This document shows, in pieces, positions 10,942 through 22,504 of a DNA stretch of 64,000 nt. Below the pieces are notes generated by a model. It was given only the letters and a program-made list of their open reading frames with translations. It did not search any database and was not told the DNA's origin. Position numbers and translations under genes: made by a program. The stretch spans positions 1,178,001 through 1,242,000 of the forward strand of contig JAGKQI010000105.1 in the NCBI GenBank assembly GCA_018806915.1, written 5' to 3'. Numbering within the stretch: the first letter of the stretch is position 1; every line of letters begins with the position of its first letter. Source of the stretch: Phytophthora colocasiae. Taxonomy: Eukaryota; Oomycota; Peronosporomycetes; Peronosporales; Peronosporaceae.

Positions 10942-12529
10942 TAAGAACAACAAAAAATTTACCGCTCGGTGCATTGATTACACCCATCACCACGCAACCC
11001 TTTGCCGTCCCGTAGCCACTTCACCAACCCCAACACGGTGCATGGGGCGCATTCGAGCCCCTAAGCTGAGTGCGTTGTGGTCCGTGACATTGGGCTATGT
11101 CTGGCAGCGCGGGTAAGCAAATGAGCCTACAGGTGAGCGGGACATCTAAACCTAAGCACTGTTCGACAATTCAGTCTTACTCTTCTGATGGATTTTGTAA
11201 ATACGATAAAAAAACTGCGTTGATGACCCGTGAAAAAAATAATCATGTTGAATGCACATGAATTGATAATTAACGCTACTGCATCTCGACCACCCTAACT
11301 AACAGCAATACCGTACTCTCAGTGCGGCACAAGCAGGCTCACACCACGATCGATCTCGGCTGCAACGTTTAACACTCAATTTAAAGACGACCAACCCGGT
11401 ACGGTCTTGTACAACATCCTGGCAAGTAGAGGCTCACATCGTCGTGGTGGTGGTGTTTGAGGTGTGGGTGGAGGAGAGGGACGGGGGGCGAGGAGTCACC
11501 AGCTCACCGGTCAACACATTTGGTACGAATCCTTCAGCGAAATCAACAACACGAATAGCCATTGTTGCAGCACGTGGTTGATATGGCACAACATGGCAAA
11601 CAGTGCTTACCAGAGCAACTGGAGGAAAGCGTGCTGATAGCACGAAAACAGTATAAGCCTTGTAGTCATCATCGAGATCTCGCCCTTGTTGCGTTTGAGG
11701 TTGCCACAGACTCATTCTAGATCAAGCAGCTCGTTTTCCGTGAGGAAGTACCCGCAGCATCGCCGAAGAAATGCTCGATGGTTTGTTGCAAGCAGCGAGC
11801 ATCATTCCACGAAGGTGGTACCGGCAGATGGCTGCAGCCAATCGGCAGAACCATTGCGCATGGCGATCGATGGCGAGTCGTGATCGTTGCCGCGGACAGC
11901 ATGGCGAATAGCATGGTTCACTTTGGTGTATAGCGTCTCGTCCGTTGTGGATGCCAATAGGTGGATAATTCTTCAGCAGTGTTGCGAGCATCATGTCGAA
12001 GAGCGTGGATCGACGTGGTGTACGGAGAGCAGGATCATAGCTCGACTGTGATCAGTTAGCTGGAGGAGGCGGGTGTTTTACGGCGGCTGGCAGTACTGCG
12101 ACTCGTGTCGTGGGGAGGGTCCGTGCAGATCCAGGAAAATTTGGAAATGAACTGGGTTTGCATTTTGGCGCGTTTGAGATCGCCACCGCTGCATCTCACT
12201 TGACTGGCCCAAGATGAATGCGGGGTTGAAGCTACGAGCCAATCAGCGTGTCAGGATTTCCGGAATGCATTCTGATTGGCTGACTCATTCAAAAGCGAAG
12301 ACACTGGGCGAAAGCTTGGACGTTGAAGTCCACATTTCGCGCGCGAAGATCGTTTGGATTCTATGTTGAAGTCCAAGATCTCCCAGCCAATCCGAGTGCA
12401 TTCCGAGATCCTGACACGCTGATTGGTGTAGTCAAGCGACGGTTCAGGATTTGTCTTGAGAACCTTTTCTGGTGACCTTTTTCTTTATTTTACTCAAAAG
12501 TGACTATTTATTGTGCTTTGATAATCGCT
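10942..12529 (-). repeat. Repeat unit A with conserved open frames of unknown function
   Basis: Unit A recurs at 15467-17090 (direct), 19370-20330 (inverted, deleted) and 22474-24108 (inverted). On its minus strand it encodes a 93-residue frame starting MSLWQPQTQQGRDLDDDYKA and ending in a Thr run (11434-11715), preceded by a 90-residue frame (11722-11994). The 20.3-kb copy is divergent yet keeps the segment TMxIRVVDF and a PNxLTG motif with several synonymous changes, so the short frame may be real coding sequence. A segment near 10995-11110 resembles 25975-26095. No known family recognised. Confidence 0.5.
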
Positions 12530-12665
12530 TTGCCAAAAACAAAAGTAAATATGTACTATTTAAATAAATGTTTAGCTCCACATTTTTATTGTGGCGGTTC
12601 TTTTTTCTCAAAAGACCAAATATCTTTAGTAGACTATGTCAGTTGCTATTTTACTTGATCAAGCG

Positions 12666-13535
12666 ATGGCTGATTTTTCCGACGAAGAAGATTTGCTACT
12701 ATACCGACTAGCCAAGGCTGAACTAGATGCAAGACGAAGAATATCCTGGCGGCACGTGTGGCTGGGAATGCCATTTAGCAGTAAAACCCAGCGTCAACTC
12801 CAGATCAGGCTAAAGACGCTCAAACGAACGTACGGCACGAACTTAAATGGATTTCCCAGACGCTTCACTGGTGTTCAAGCAACCGACCGAGTCATTGCGA
12901 GCGCCAACGTAAACGCACGAATGGGTCTACACCTCATGATCTCGAAGATATTTTCTTTTGTGCCACGACTCGCGATTAATTCACCTGACCACCACACTGG
13001 TGAAGTGACTCTACTGGTGTTTCCGATATTCTCACCACAATTCCTGATCTACAATCTACGGATGTCTTCGTGGATTTCGGATCTGGGGTTAGAATATTGT
13101 GGCTCAAGTTGCTCTCGAAACTGAAGTTGGGTCGTGTATTGGGATTGAGCTGCAGCAAATTTGGCTCAAATTGCAACCACTTTGCTTTGTAGTAACACGT
13201 CTCGATACCCGAGGCTCAGGAATGTCAAGGTACATCATGCTGATATAAGATCGCTGGACAGAAAAATCTATACTGAGGTGGAGCGTGCAACCATCTTGTA
13301 TGCAAATAATCTTGTGTTCGATCCGACAAGTAACACCGCCGTGGAAGGAATTGCGACTTCGTTGCCAAACTTGGTGGTAATTGTTGTTACGGAAAGGGTT
13401 TGCGTTCGCCATCGTCCGGGATGTAAACGCCTATTTTGCTCTCTGTGGAAATATCACGACCCCATTAAAGTCTCCGTCTCATGGTCATCAAAAAAATGTT
13501 GCGTGTACTGGTACTCGAAGCGTAAACCTACGTAA
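12666..13535 (+). pseudogene. SANT-like/DOT1-like histone methyltransferase, copy 1 (frameshifted)
   Basis: The frame begins MADFSDEEDLLLYRLAKAEL and has an RLKTLKRTYG segment, a SANT/Myb-like N-terminal module also seen at 41618. Start 12666 is chosen because copy 2 begins at the same MADFSDEED. Downstream, in a second frame, DVFVDFGSGVRNIVAQVALE gives the DOT1 SAM-binding motif I (D-x-G-S-G-x-x-N), then IGIEL; in a third segment (13161-13535) ADIRSLDRKIYTEVERATIL is followed by NNLVF, equivalent to the conserved Asn-containing motif of DOT1 enzymes. At least two one-base frame breaks lie around 13020-13170. Role in intact relatives: SAM-dependent lysine methylation of histone H3; here it is a remnant inside insertion 1. 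Confidence 0.65.
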
Positions 13536-15466
13536 AAACCCGCTGATAAGACGCGCTTTAAGCTACCGGGTTGCGCGCAGAAGGCAGAACCAGTATGGTT
13601 TCTACTGATAAAATTAAGCGAACCGCATAAAGAAAAACTTGCAGGTATCAGTCGCCGTAAAACGTAGCTCCACCTCCAAATGTTCTATCGGACGTGTTCG
13701 ACAAATCATTATTCATTTATTTGAAAACTTTTTAAAACGTGGCATCGATATTACGTATATCAAATCGTTAGTAGTAGAGTAATTATCTGTAGGTTATGTT
13801 TGTTTTTGACTACCCGGCTGATGTGATACTAAGGGTTCGTGCCCCTGCACCTGCTGCCATTTATCGTGACCGCTTGCACTTGGTCCCAGGGCCCCGGCAC
13901 ATCGATTCAAATTATGTAAGGCAGAGCTCTGAATTCGGTTCTGAGACGACCCCTGTAACTTGAGATTGACCGGTAAATCAATGTAATGCTGACTGACCAA
14001 GCAAAGGACACAGCGGGAGAACGTCGGCTTATGCAGACTAATAGAACTCAATTCGCCTAAATGTCAAATATGTATTTGTCAAATGGACATGGGTTAACCC
14101 TTTCTTTTTGCCATCGTAAATATTGGATTGTGAGTTCAAAAATAAATTCAATAGCCATATTGTGTCTTTTACGGTACGAAATTTCATCTGTGATATGGAC
14201 ATGTATAGTTTTACGATGTGGCGAATCACCTTTAGCAACAATGAGTCCTATCTCGGAAGCCACCAGTAACGGCGCTTTCCAGAAGCTGGAGGCTCCTACG
14301 ACTTCGCTTGGGCTGGTAATTTAGGAAGATTACATCCCGACAAACGGAGATTTGGCTCACTGTCTCTCAGATCTAACGCTAATGGCGAACGACGGCGTTG
14401 ATGACCGGATCCAGAATTCGCCCTATGGTTCCCAGCCGATGGGGACTCGAATCCGGACGCTTCACTATAAGGACGAGCTGTCATGTTGAGAAGGACGTCG
14501 TGTATAGGCGGCCGTTTATATTTTACTGTAAAGAAGAAAACTTAACCCCAAGTGTGCTTCTATTTTTCAGCGCTGAACGCGCCGCTAGTGCCGGTGTTGC
14601 GTTGAGCTAATGTCGCTGCGATCTGCTCGCGCGAGGGTAACGCCCAGCGAGCATAGCTGGCTTCGTAACGCAGTTCTCCTGTTGCTTCTTTGCGGTTTTG
14701 AATGAACTCCGTACCATGGTAAAGCGCCACAGCAGCTACCACACTTAGAACAGTACACAACATCAGCATCGTGGTAAAGCACCACGGCAACTACCACCTT
14801 AGAACAGTACACAGCATCAGCAATTTGATTGCTTGAAAGACTCAGGAACTCTGACAGAGTTATTATATAAAATGAAAACGATGTCGCCATCTAGATGCGT
14901 TGTACCTGAGTGGAGAAGCGAATGCATTTTTTGGCTAAAAACAGGAAATCGTGAAATGCAACATGTATCCACATAGGTTGGCATTGAGTTGCTGTATCAT
15001 CTCTACAGCTTTTTGCTCGGGAAATACCCCAATAATGCTGAACTTCGGTCCTACATATTCTGTTCTACCACAGGGTGGATGACCCAACCTAGAGCTACAG
15101 CACCACAAACAAACATAATCTCAACCGCTTTAATGGATGTTATGTGTGATAGAGCTATCAATACATGCATTGATATCTTCATTTAACAAAACACCTACCG
15201 ATATATAAAGTGATGGTGTTATCGTTTACTTTGATATTACAAGCTACGTTTGCGCTTCAATACATTGATTCACTCGAATTAAATTTACAACGTATACTTG
15301 AATGTTGAGGATAAGTTAAACCAACAAAATCTTTGCACAGTCGATTGTCTGAGCATCCTAACCCATAGCCATCAACAAATCGACATTCGATCACTATTTA
15401 TACATTGCCCAACTAAGATGTTTCCTGGCGCCTACCTTACGAATCAATGCCGTAAAGCGTCGCGCC
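13536..15466. other. No gene recognised; local tandem duplication at 14718-14825
   Basis: Open frames here lack recognisable domains. A ~53-bp segment beginning TGGTAAAGC at 14718 is repeated imperfectly at 14772 (shared TTAGAACAGTACACA and CATCAGCA). At 14091-14100 GGGTTAACCC looks like two piggyBac-type ends sharing a TTAA, but no longer terminal similarity supports this. Confidence 0.5.
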
Positions 15467-17650
15467 ATTACGGTGGCTAAGAACAACAAAAAATTTACCG
15501 CTCGGTGCATTGATTACACCCATCACCACGCAACCCTTTGCCGTCCTGTAGCCACTTCCACCAACCCCAACACGGTGCATGGGGCGCATTCGAGCCCCTA
15601 AGCTGAGTGCGTTGTGGTCCGTGACATTGGGCTATGTCTGGCAGCGCGGGTAAGCAAATGAGCCTACAGGTGAGCGGGACATCTAAACCTAAGCACTGTT
15701 CGACAATTCAGTCTTACTCTTCTGATGGATTTTGTAAATACGATAAAAAAACTGCGTTGATGACCCGTGAAAAAAATAATCATGTTGAATGCACATGAAT
15801 TGATAATTAACGCTACTGCATCTCGACCACCCTAACTAACAGCAATACCGTACTCTCAGTGCGGCACAAGCAGGCTCACACCACGATCGATCTCGGCTGC
15901 AACGTTTAACACTCAATTTAAAGACGACCAACCCGGTACGGTCTTGTACAACATCCTGGCAAGTAGAGGCTCACATCGTCGTGGTGGTGGTGTTTGAGGT
16001 GTGGGTGGAGGAGAGGGACGGGGGGCGAGGAGTCACCAGCTCACCGGTCAACACATTTGGTACGAATCCTTCAGCGAAATCAACAACACGAATAGCCATT
16101 GTTGCAGCACGTGGTTGATATGGCACAACATGGCAAACAGTGCTTACCAGAGCAACTGGAGGAAAGCGTGCTGATAGCACGAAAACAGTATAAGCCTTGT
16201 AGTCATCATCGAGATCTCGCCCTTGTTGCGTTTGAGGTTGCCACAGACTCATTCTAGATCAAGCAGCTCGTTTTCCGTGAGGAAGTACCCGCAGCATCGC
16301 CGAAGAAATGCTCGATGGTTTGTTGCAAGCAGCGAGCATCATTCCACGAAGGTGGTACCGGCAGGTGGCTGCAGCCAATCGGCAGAACCATTGCGCATGG
16401 TGATCGATGGCGAGTCGTGATCGTTGCCGCGGACAGCATGGCAGATAGCATGGTTCACTTTGGTGTATAGCGTCTCGTCCGTTGTGGATGCCAATAGGTG
16501 GATAATTCTTCAGCAGTGTTGCGAGCATCATGTCGAAGAGCGTGGATCGACGTGGTGTACGGAGAGCAGGATCATAGCTCGACTGTGATCAGTTAGCTGG
16601 AGGAGGCGGGTGTTTTACGGCGGCTGGCAGTACTGCGACTCGTGTCGTGGGGAGGGTCCGTGCAGATCCAGGAAAATTTGGAAATGAACTGGGTTTGCAT
16701 TTTGGCGCGTTTGAGATCGCTATCGCTGCATCTCACTTGACTGGGCCAAGATGAATGTGGGGTTGAAGCTACGAGCCAATCAGCGTGTCAGGATTTCGGA
16801 ATGCATTCTGATTGGCTGACTCATTCAAAAGCGAAGACACTGGGCGAAAGCTTGGACGTTGAAGTCCACATTTCGCGCGCGAAGATCGTTTGGATTCTAT
16901 GTTGAAGTCCAAGATCTCCCAGCCAATCCGAGTGCATTCCGAGATCCTGACACGCTGATTGGTGTAGTCAAGCGACGGTTCAGGATTTGTCTTGAGAACC
17001 TTTTCTGGTGACCTTTTCTTTATTTTACTCAAAAGTGACTATTTATTGTGATTTGATAATCGCTATATCAGTCAGCAGAGACAAAGCTTGTGTCTATTAC
17101 CATGGCATGGTAATGCTGGTAAAGCTTTGGTAATCTCTGGATTGACCACCAGGGTTATCGTTGTGGATCATAGACCGTCGCCACATACATTCTACATATG
17201 AGAAGTTTTGCAGATCCAGTTATTACAAGCGTGTGCTGTTCAAAGGACCAAATAGCATTGATTTAGTATACCCGAAAAACCTTGTCGGAACGAGATACTC
17301 GCGGAGATCGGTTCGAGCTAAACACCGTTGAGGTATTCATTTGGATACATTCGACGATCTCCTTGATATCGATTAGTTCACCAGAATAGGTTTCTACTTT
17401 CGACATCGCTCTAGTTTTTTTTCTGCATGGCCCAATAAATCTTGTCAAACCCCGGACAGGAAAGTTGCTTCAGGCTCCCCTTTCACCAAAGGAATCACTC
17501 ATTACTCGTAGATAGCTTATTGTTGCTCTGTTGGGTAACAATGTCGGCTTGTAACAAAGGCTGACCAAGTTTCAGTTGCTACTGGTTTCGTGTACGGAGA
17601 AGGTTTTTAATTGCATCTAAGGATGCAATATTCTAAATCACTGGTCGTGG
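15467..17650. repeat. Inverted repeat 2, left arm (contains unit A copy B)
   Basis: From CATTACGGTGGCTAAG at 15467 it repeats unit A in direct orientation, then continues past the end of the 10.9-kb copy with GCTATATCAGTCAGCAGAGA and an additional ~560 bp. The inner part pairs with 18820-20330 in inverse orientation almost base for base (coordinates sum to 36470-36471, one indel in an A run near 17560). Minus frames at 15971-16252 and 16769-17032 have exact counterparts in the other copies. Confidence 0.85.
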
Positions 17651-18819
17651 CTAGCAGTTATGATCTTTGAGCTTTATGGCTTTCGTTTTATCGGAAGTGA
17701 TGATATGTTCTACAATTGTTACAGGCGTTGGTAGTTTAAATAATGCTGACGACTTAGTGGCCACTTGCGGTGAATGACTATATCGCCGCTACATCAGACG
17801 AGTTTATCAATTTTGGCTTTTGTATCATCCTGGTAGGCACCGTAACCTACATAGGTAACGGGCCATGGCCATGGGATGATCCAAGGAACGAGCCAGGTAG
17901 ATAAAAAAAATATTGTGTTGTTGTGGTTTATCCCTTCATCGTGTAGGCCGTCAACAACGAGATCACTGTGATAAATATTAAATCCAAGTTCGCTGGTATT
18001 GCATACATCTGTTGAAGCCGACCTGGTTACCTCGTTTCATTGAATAGTTTGCCAGGTCACTCAAGTACAGCATCGCAGCGCTCAAACAAAATCCATCAAC
18101 TCGGTTTTAAATTCTTAGAAAAAGTATTATGTTAAATCGGTTCTCAACAAGTTTTTTTGTCCCTTGAGCGTACGCTATTGGAGGTTTAAACGTGAGTACG
18201 ATCGCAAGGAATGGCAACCACTGCAGTTTATCACTTGGTCCCACGGATCCTCCGATGGAGATGGAGCGGAGAATGTCCACGTTGACGTCCATCATACATG
18301 TAGTTAGTGGTTTTGTTTTGGTTGCAGCGTTGCTGCGTTATGAGAGTCCGACGAGGTACTCATGCTGTTAGCGCCAAACTCTTGCAGTTCAAATGAAAAC
18401 AAAACGTAGTAGTTGAAATAACGAGCAAAACTGATTGAAAACTTAAAGTGGCAACATTTCAGGCGATATGAAGTCCAACGCACACCAGGGCAGTATACTT
18501 GCAGACTGGAGGTCTGTTATTTACAGAATAGTTCCTTCGGAAGCAGAATTCGTAAGTTTCACAAAGCCATGTTAACGAGACCACTTCTTGGATTGTCCGT
18601 TTACGTTGAGGATGCTTCAACTACAGCCCAAAAGACTTCAGACGATCACAACTTGAAACATACATAAACAACCATGAACAAGGTAAAGAATCGCGATTAC
18701 GCTGAAAGTTGTCTGTCAAAGTGACGACTACCTATTTCGGCTTACGTTGCTTAGCCCTGCGCCGTTATTGATATCTTCGGTATGTTCCTGGTTAAACGCT
18801 CATGTGTGTCCCCTGCATT
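17651..18819. other. Spacer between arms of inverted repeat 2
   Basis: 1.17 kb of AT-rich sequence present once in the window. No open frame here resembles a known protein and I see no terminal repeats or RNA gene. Confidence 0.5.
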
Positions 18820-20330
18820 CCACGACCAGTGATTTAGAATATTGCATCCTTAGATGCAATTAAAAACCTTCTCCGTACACGAAACCAGTAGCAACTGAAA
18901 CTTGGTCAGCCTTTTGTTACAAGCCGACATTGTTACCCAACAGAGCAACAATAAGCTATCTACGAGTAATGAGTGATTCCTTTGGTGAAAGGGGAGCCTG
19001 AAGCAACTTTCCTGTCCGGGGTTTGACAAGATTTATTGGGCCATGCAGAAAAAAAACTAGAGCGATGTCGAAAGTAGAAACCTATTCTGGTGAACTAATC
19101 GATATCAAGGAGATCGTCGAATGTATCCAAATGAATACCTCAACGGTGTTTAGCTCGAACCGATCTCCGCGAGTATCTCGTTCCGACAAGGTTTTTCGGG
19201 TATACTAAATCAATGCTATTTGGTCCTTTGAACAGCACACGCTTGTAATAACTGGATCTGCAAAACTTCTCATATGTAGAATGTATGTGGCGACGGTCTA
19301 TGATCCACAACGATAACCCTGGTGGTCAATCCAGAGATTACCAAAGCTTTACCAGCATTACCATGCCATGGTAATAGACACAAGCTTTGTCTCTGCTGAC
19401 TGATATAGCGATTATCAAATCACAATAAATAGTCACTTTTGAGTAAAATAAAGAAAAGGTCACCAGAAAAGGTTCTCAAGACAAATCCTGAACCGTCGCT
19501 TGACTACACCAATCAGCGTGTCAGGATCTCGGAATGCACTCGGATTGGCTGGGAGATCTTGGACTTCAACATAGAATCCAAACGATCTTCGCGCGCGAAA
19601 TGTGGACTTCAACGTCCAAGCTTTCGCCCAGTGTCTTCGCTTTTGAATGAGTCAGCCAATCAGAATGCATTCCGAAATCCTGACACGCTGATTGGCTCGT
19701 AGCTTCAACCCCACATTCATCTTGGCCCAGTCAAGTGAGATGCAGCGATAGCGATCTCAAACGCGCCAAAATGCAAACCCAGTTCATTTCCAAATTTTCC
19801 TGGATCTGCACGGACCCTCCCCACGACACGAGTCGCAGTACTGCCAGCCGCCGTAAAACACCCGCCTCCTCCAGCTAACTGATCACAGTCGAGCTATGAT
19901 CCTGCTCTCCGTACACCACGTCGATCCACGCTCTTCGACATGATGCTATTGGCATCCACAACGGACGAGACGCTATACACCAAAGTGAACCATGCTATCT
20001 GCCATGCTGTCCGCGGCAACGATCACGACTCGCCATCGATCGCCATGCGCAATGGTTCTGCCGATTGGCTGCAGCCACCTGCCGGTACCACCTTCGTGGA
20101 ATGATGCTCGCTGCTTGCAACAAACCATCGAGCATTTCTTCGGCGATGCTGCGGGTACTTCCTCACGGAAAACGAGCTGCTTGATCTAGAATGAGTCTGT
20201 GGCAACCTCAAACGCAACAATGGCGAGATCTCGATGATGACTACAAGGCTTATACTGTTTTCGTGCTATCAGCACGCTTTCCTCCAGTTGCTCTGGTAAG
20301 CACTGTTTGCCAGTGCCATATCAACCACGG
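18820..20330. repeat. Inverted repeat 2, right arm (unit A copy C, deleted)
   Basis: Mirror of 15467-17650. A deletion around 19943 removes CGCAACACTGCTGAAGAATT and neighbouring bases compared with the other copies. Identity is near complete up to about 20310, then drops sharply, although the divergent tail (20330-20690) still aligns to unit A. Confidence 0.8.
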
Positions 20331-21300
20331 GCTTCAACAATGACTATTCGGGTAGTTGATTTTACTAAAGGGCTTCTACCGAATTCTTTGACTGGACTGG
20401 AGACATTGACCCCTTCAGCTACAACCACCACCACGGCGGATTGAGCCTCCGTCGGTCAGGGTACTGCTCACTATCCTCCCGGGTTTGTCGGAATCCCGTT
20501 CAAATTGAAGAATCAAACGGTGAAGCCGAGATCGACTTTGGTGCGTGCCTGCTTGTCGTGTTGCCTAGTCTGATCCACCATCGGAACATCTATAGTAGAA
20601 CTACGTACGGGCACGCCGAATCCTCCTGTACGTCGCATGTAAATAAACTTAAGACCAACGTTAAGTACATCCCCATTAGTTTAGTGCGAGCTTGAACAGC
20701 CCGCATGACAAACAATTAGTTGAGATTTATCACGGTAGGCGCAATGTTTTATTCTTTTCGTGTATGTATACCCAACTAAAAACCTCCACACTAATCTCAT
20801 TGGCGAGGCTATTGGGCAACTATCACGTTCCAGCGAAGGGATTGGGTGATGGGTGAATGTAGGCCCCAATCGGCATGACGGGAATCCAAACGTGTGACCC
20901 CTGGGGCCGGAAAGCATCCACATCGATGGGTTCCGACGCGATCGCCCCCCCCCCCCCCCTTCCCTTCCCTCCATCACTTCACTCTGCAAAATGGATAGGA
21001 CAATGGACCTTCGGGCCAGGGATACCCGCCTAGATCCAATCAGGGTAAGAAGAAAACTAGGCGTTATGTAGTACGCAACTATGCTAACATACTCATGAAC
21101 CATGATCAGCTACCAACTATTAACGAAATAGTTACCAGTTGGGAAGCGACGGAACCGAAGGTACTCCATTTCTCTCTGTCTCGTACCAATACGAAAGCTG
21201 CCACAAGAGGCTCAAGTTCGACAGTCTACTTCCTGTGTGCGTTTCAGCGGAAGGCAGCGTACGTATTAGCCCAAATGAACGAATTCAAGTACTCTAACTT
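20331..21300. other. Divergent unit A tail, poly-C tract, no gene
   Basis: 20331-20690 is a diverged continuation of unit A ending in the short frame TMTIRVVDF...PNSLTG with stop near 20445. A run of 14 C lies at 20945-20958. The 20.7-21.3 kb stretch has no recognisable gene, though the +frame from 21095 could include a 5' exon of the next gene. Confidence 0.45.
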
Positions 21301-21339
21301 CCTCAATTTAGAAATACGAGTTACAATGTTGTTCTACGC

Positions 21340-21936
21340 ATGATGTCGATGACTTCGTCGAGAGTTTGCCTGTAAGGGAGATGTTTCTTCTAAATTGCGA
21401 ATTTTGGGATGGAGACGACGCCTGCAAGCATAACTTCATCTGGATGATTCGCTGGCTCGATCTGTGTATGGAACTTTCAATGGTACTCATCATAACAACC
21501 GTAAATCACTGAGCCTATTTCCTAACATACATTATTACTTTTGGTTCAGATTGATCGGGACATGTTGCGCAGACGGCTGGTGTTTTTGAAAGATTTCATT
21601 GATGAGAAAGGAAAAGAACTTGATGCCAGGTGGAACCACTGGGTTTGGCTGCGTCGGGATCCGTCTATTGATCCCGAAAGGCTGCTTTTGATTGAGGCGC
21701 ACTGCGAAAGTTTTGAGCGTGATCTCAACGGTGTTGAGGAGTTGTTCATCGCGATGAACGAGGTGGATATCATTGCAGACAAGCGACGGTTTGATGATGT
21801 CTGGCAACCATGCCTGTGCGATAAATGTGTTTACTATCGGTCATCAGAATGGTTTGAAGACCAACCCGTTGACCTGACATATGATGTCCTACCTCCTCGG
21901 GCTATATACCAACCGATCAAAGCATGGAGGTGGTAG
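21340..21936 (+). pseudogene. Cys-cluster protein of unknown function, copy 1
   Basis: An upstream segment (21343-21490) reads DVDDFVESLPVREMF and WMIRWLDLCMELSM; after a likely intron (ending at CAG near 21549) the main exon encodes MLRRRLVFLKDFIDEKGKEL and MNEVDIIADKRRF, then a CLCDKC cluster, ending at 21936. Copy 2 on the other strand at 49.0-50.0 kb has the same exon order: DIDDFVTSLPVKQMY, WMLQWLDTSMSLSK, then RFLNDYIDQERQEL, MNVVDIIAYEL and CKCEKCK. The CxCxxC may bind zinc. I do not recognise the family. The presence of two diverged copies with conserved exon boundaries shows it was a real protein-coding family. Confidence 0.55.
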
Positions 21937-22504
21937 CGTCGAAGTAACTAACCCAAGGTCATGCGCGATTAGCTATATCTCTATACGCCAAGTCCAAGCG
22001 GTGCAGACATCTCGGAGAAGTTCTTCACGATCCAGCCACATCATCATTGAGCAGATCATGTCTCGATACACTTAACGTGTATTTTGGACGCTCCATAAAT
22101 CATCAAATTCGCTTTTTACTTTTCCTAACACCTCCACACGACATGCACTATGCACGCGGCTAGGGATATGTCACGCATTCTTCTGGTTTATTTATTTATT
22201 TTTTTACTTTTTAGCGTTAGCAGAAGTACCGTGCGCTTGTGGTACATACGGTACTGCGGTAAGTGTCATATTCTAAGGAAACATTAACGTTAGCTCAAGG
22301 GTTAAATATATTTACCAATCATCAGCCAATTTGGCTACACTATAAACAAAGTAAACTCACACAAGCTGAAAAAGGTTTTCGCTAGTAGTGACTCATCCCT
22401 AACTCAATTGCCTTCCGTGCTTGTCAAGATTAACAGCGGCATACAAGACGTGCCTTATACAACGTAATGGCGATAGACACAAGCTTTGTCTCTGCTGACT
22501 GATA
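21937..22504. other. No gene seen
   Basis: AT-rich sequence with a T run near 22195-22215. From 22474 it enters the shared end of unit A (CACAAGCTTTGTCTCTGCTG). Confidence 0.5.

Larger units (their letters stand above)
10409..12529. repeat. Inverted repeat 1, left arm
   Basis: Matches 22505-24621 in inverse orientation over about 2.1 kb, nearly identical (paired coordinates sum to 35030-35034). It includes the transposase 3' end, its 3' flank, and the repeat unit also present at 15467-17090 and 19370-20330. The spacer between the arms is about 10 kb. Confidence 0.85.

Noticed and set aside
14405..14425. GGATCCAGAATTCGCCC resembling cloning-vector polylinker
   Set aside because: Too short, no other vector sequence around it.
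14400..14480. tRNA-like A and B box (TTATAGTG and GGATTCGAGTCCC on the minus strand)
   Set aside because: The boxes are only about 13 bases apart and no cloverleaf can be folded; at most a SINE relic.
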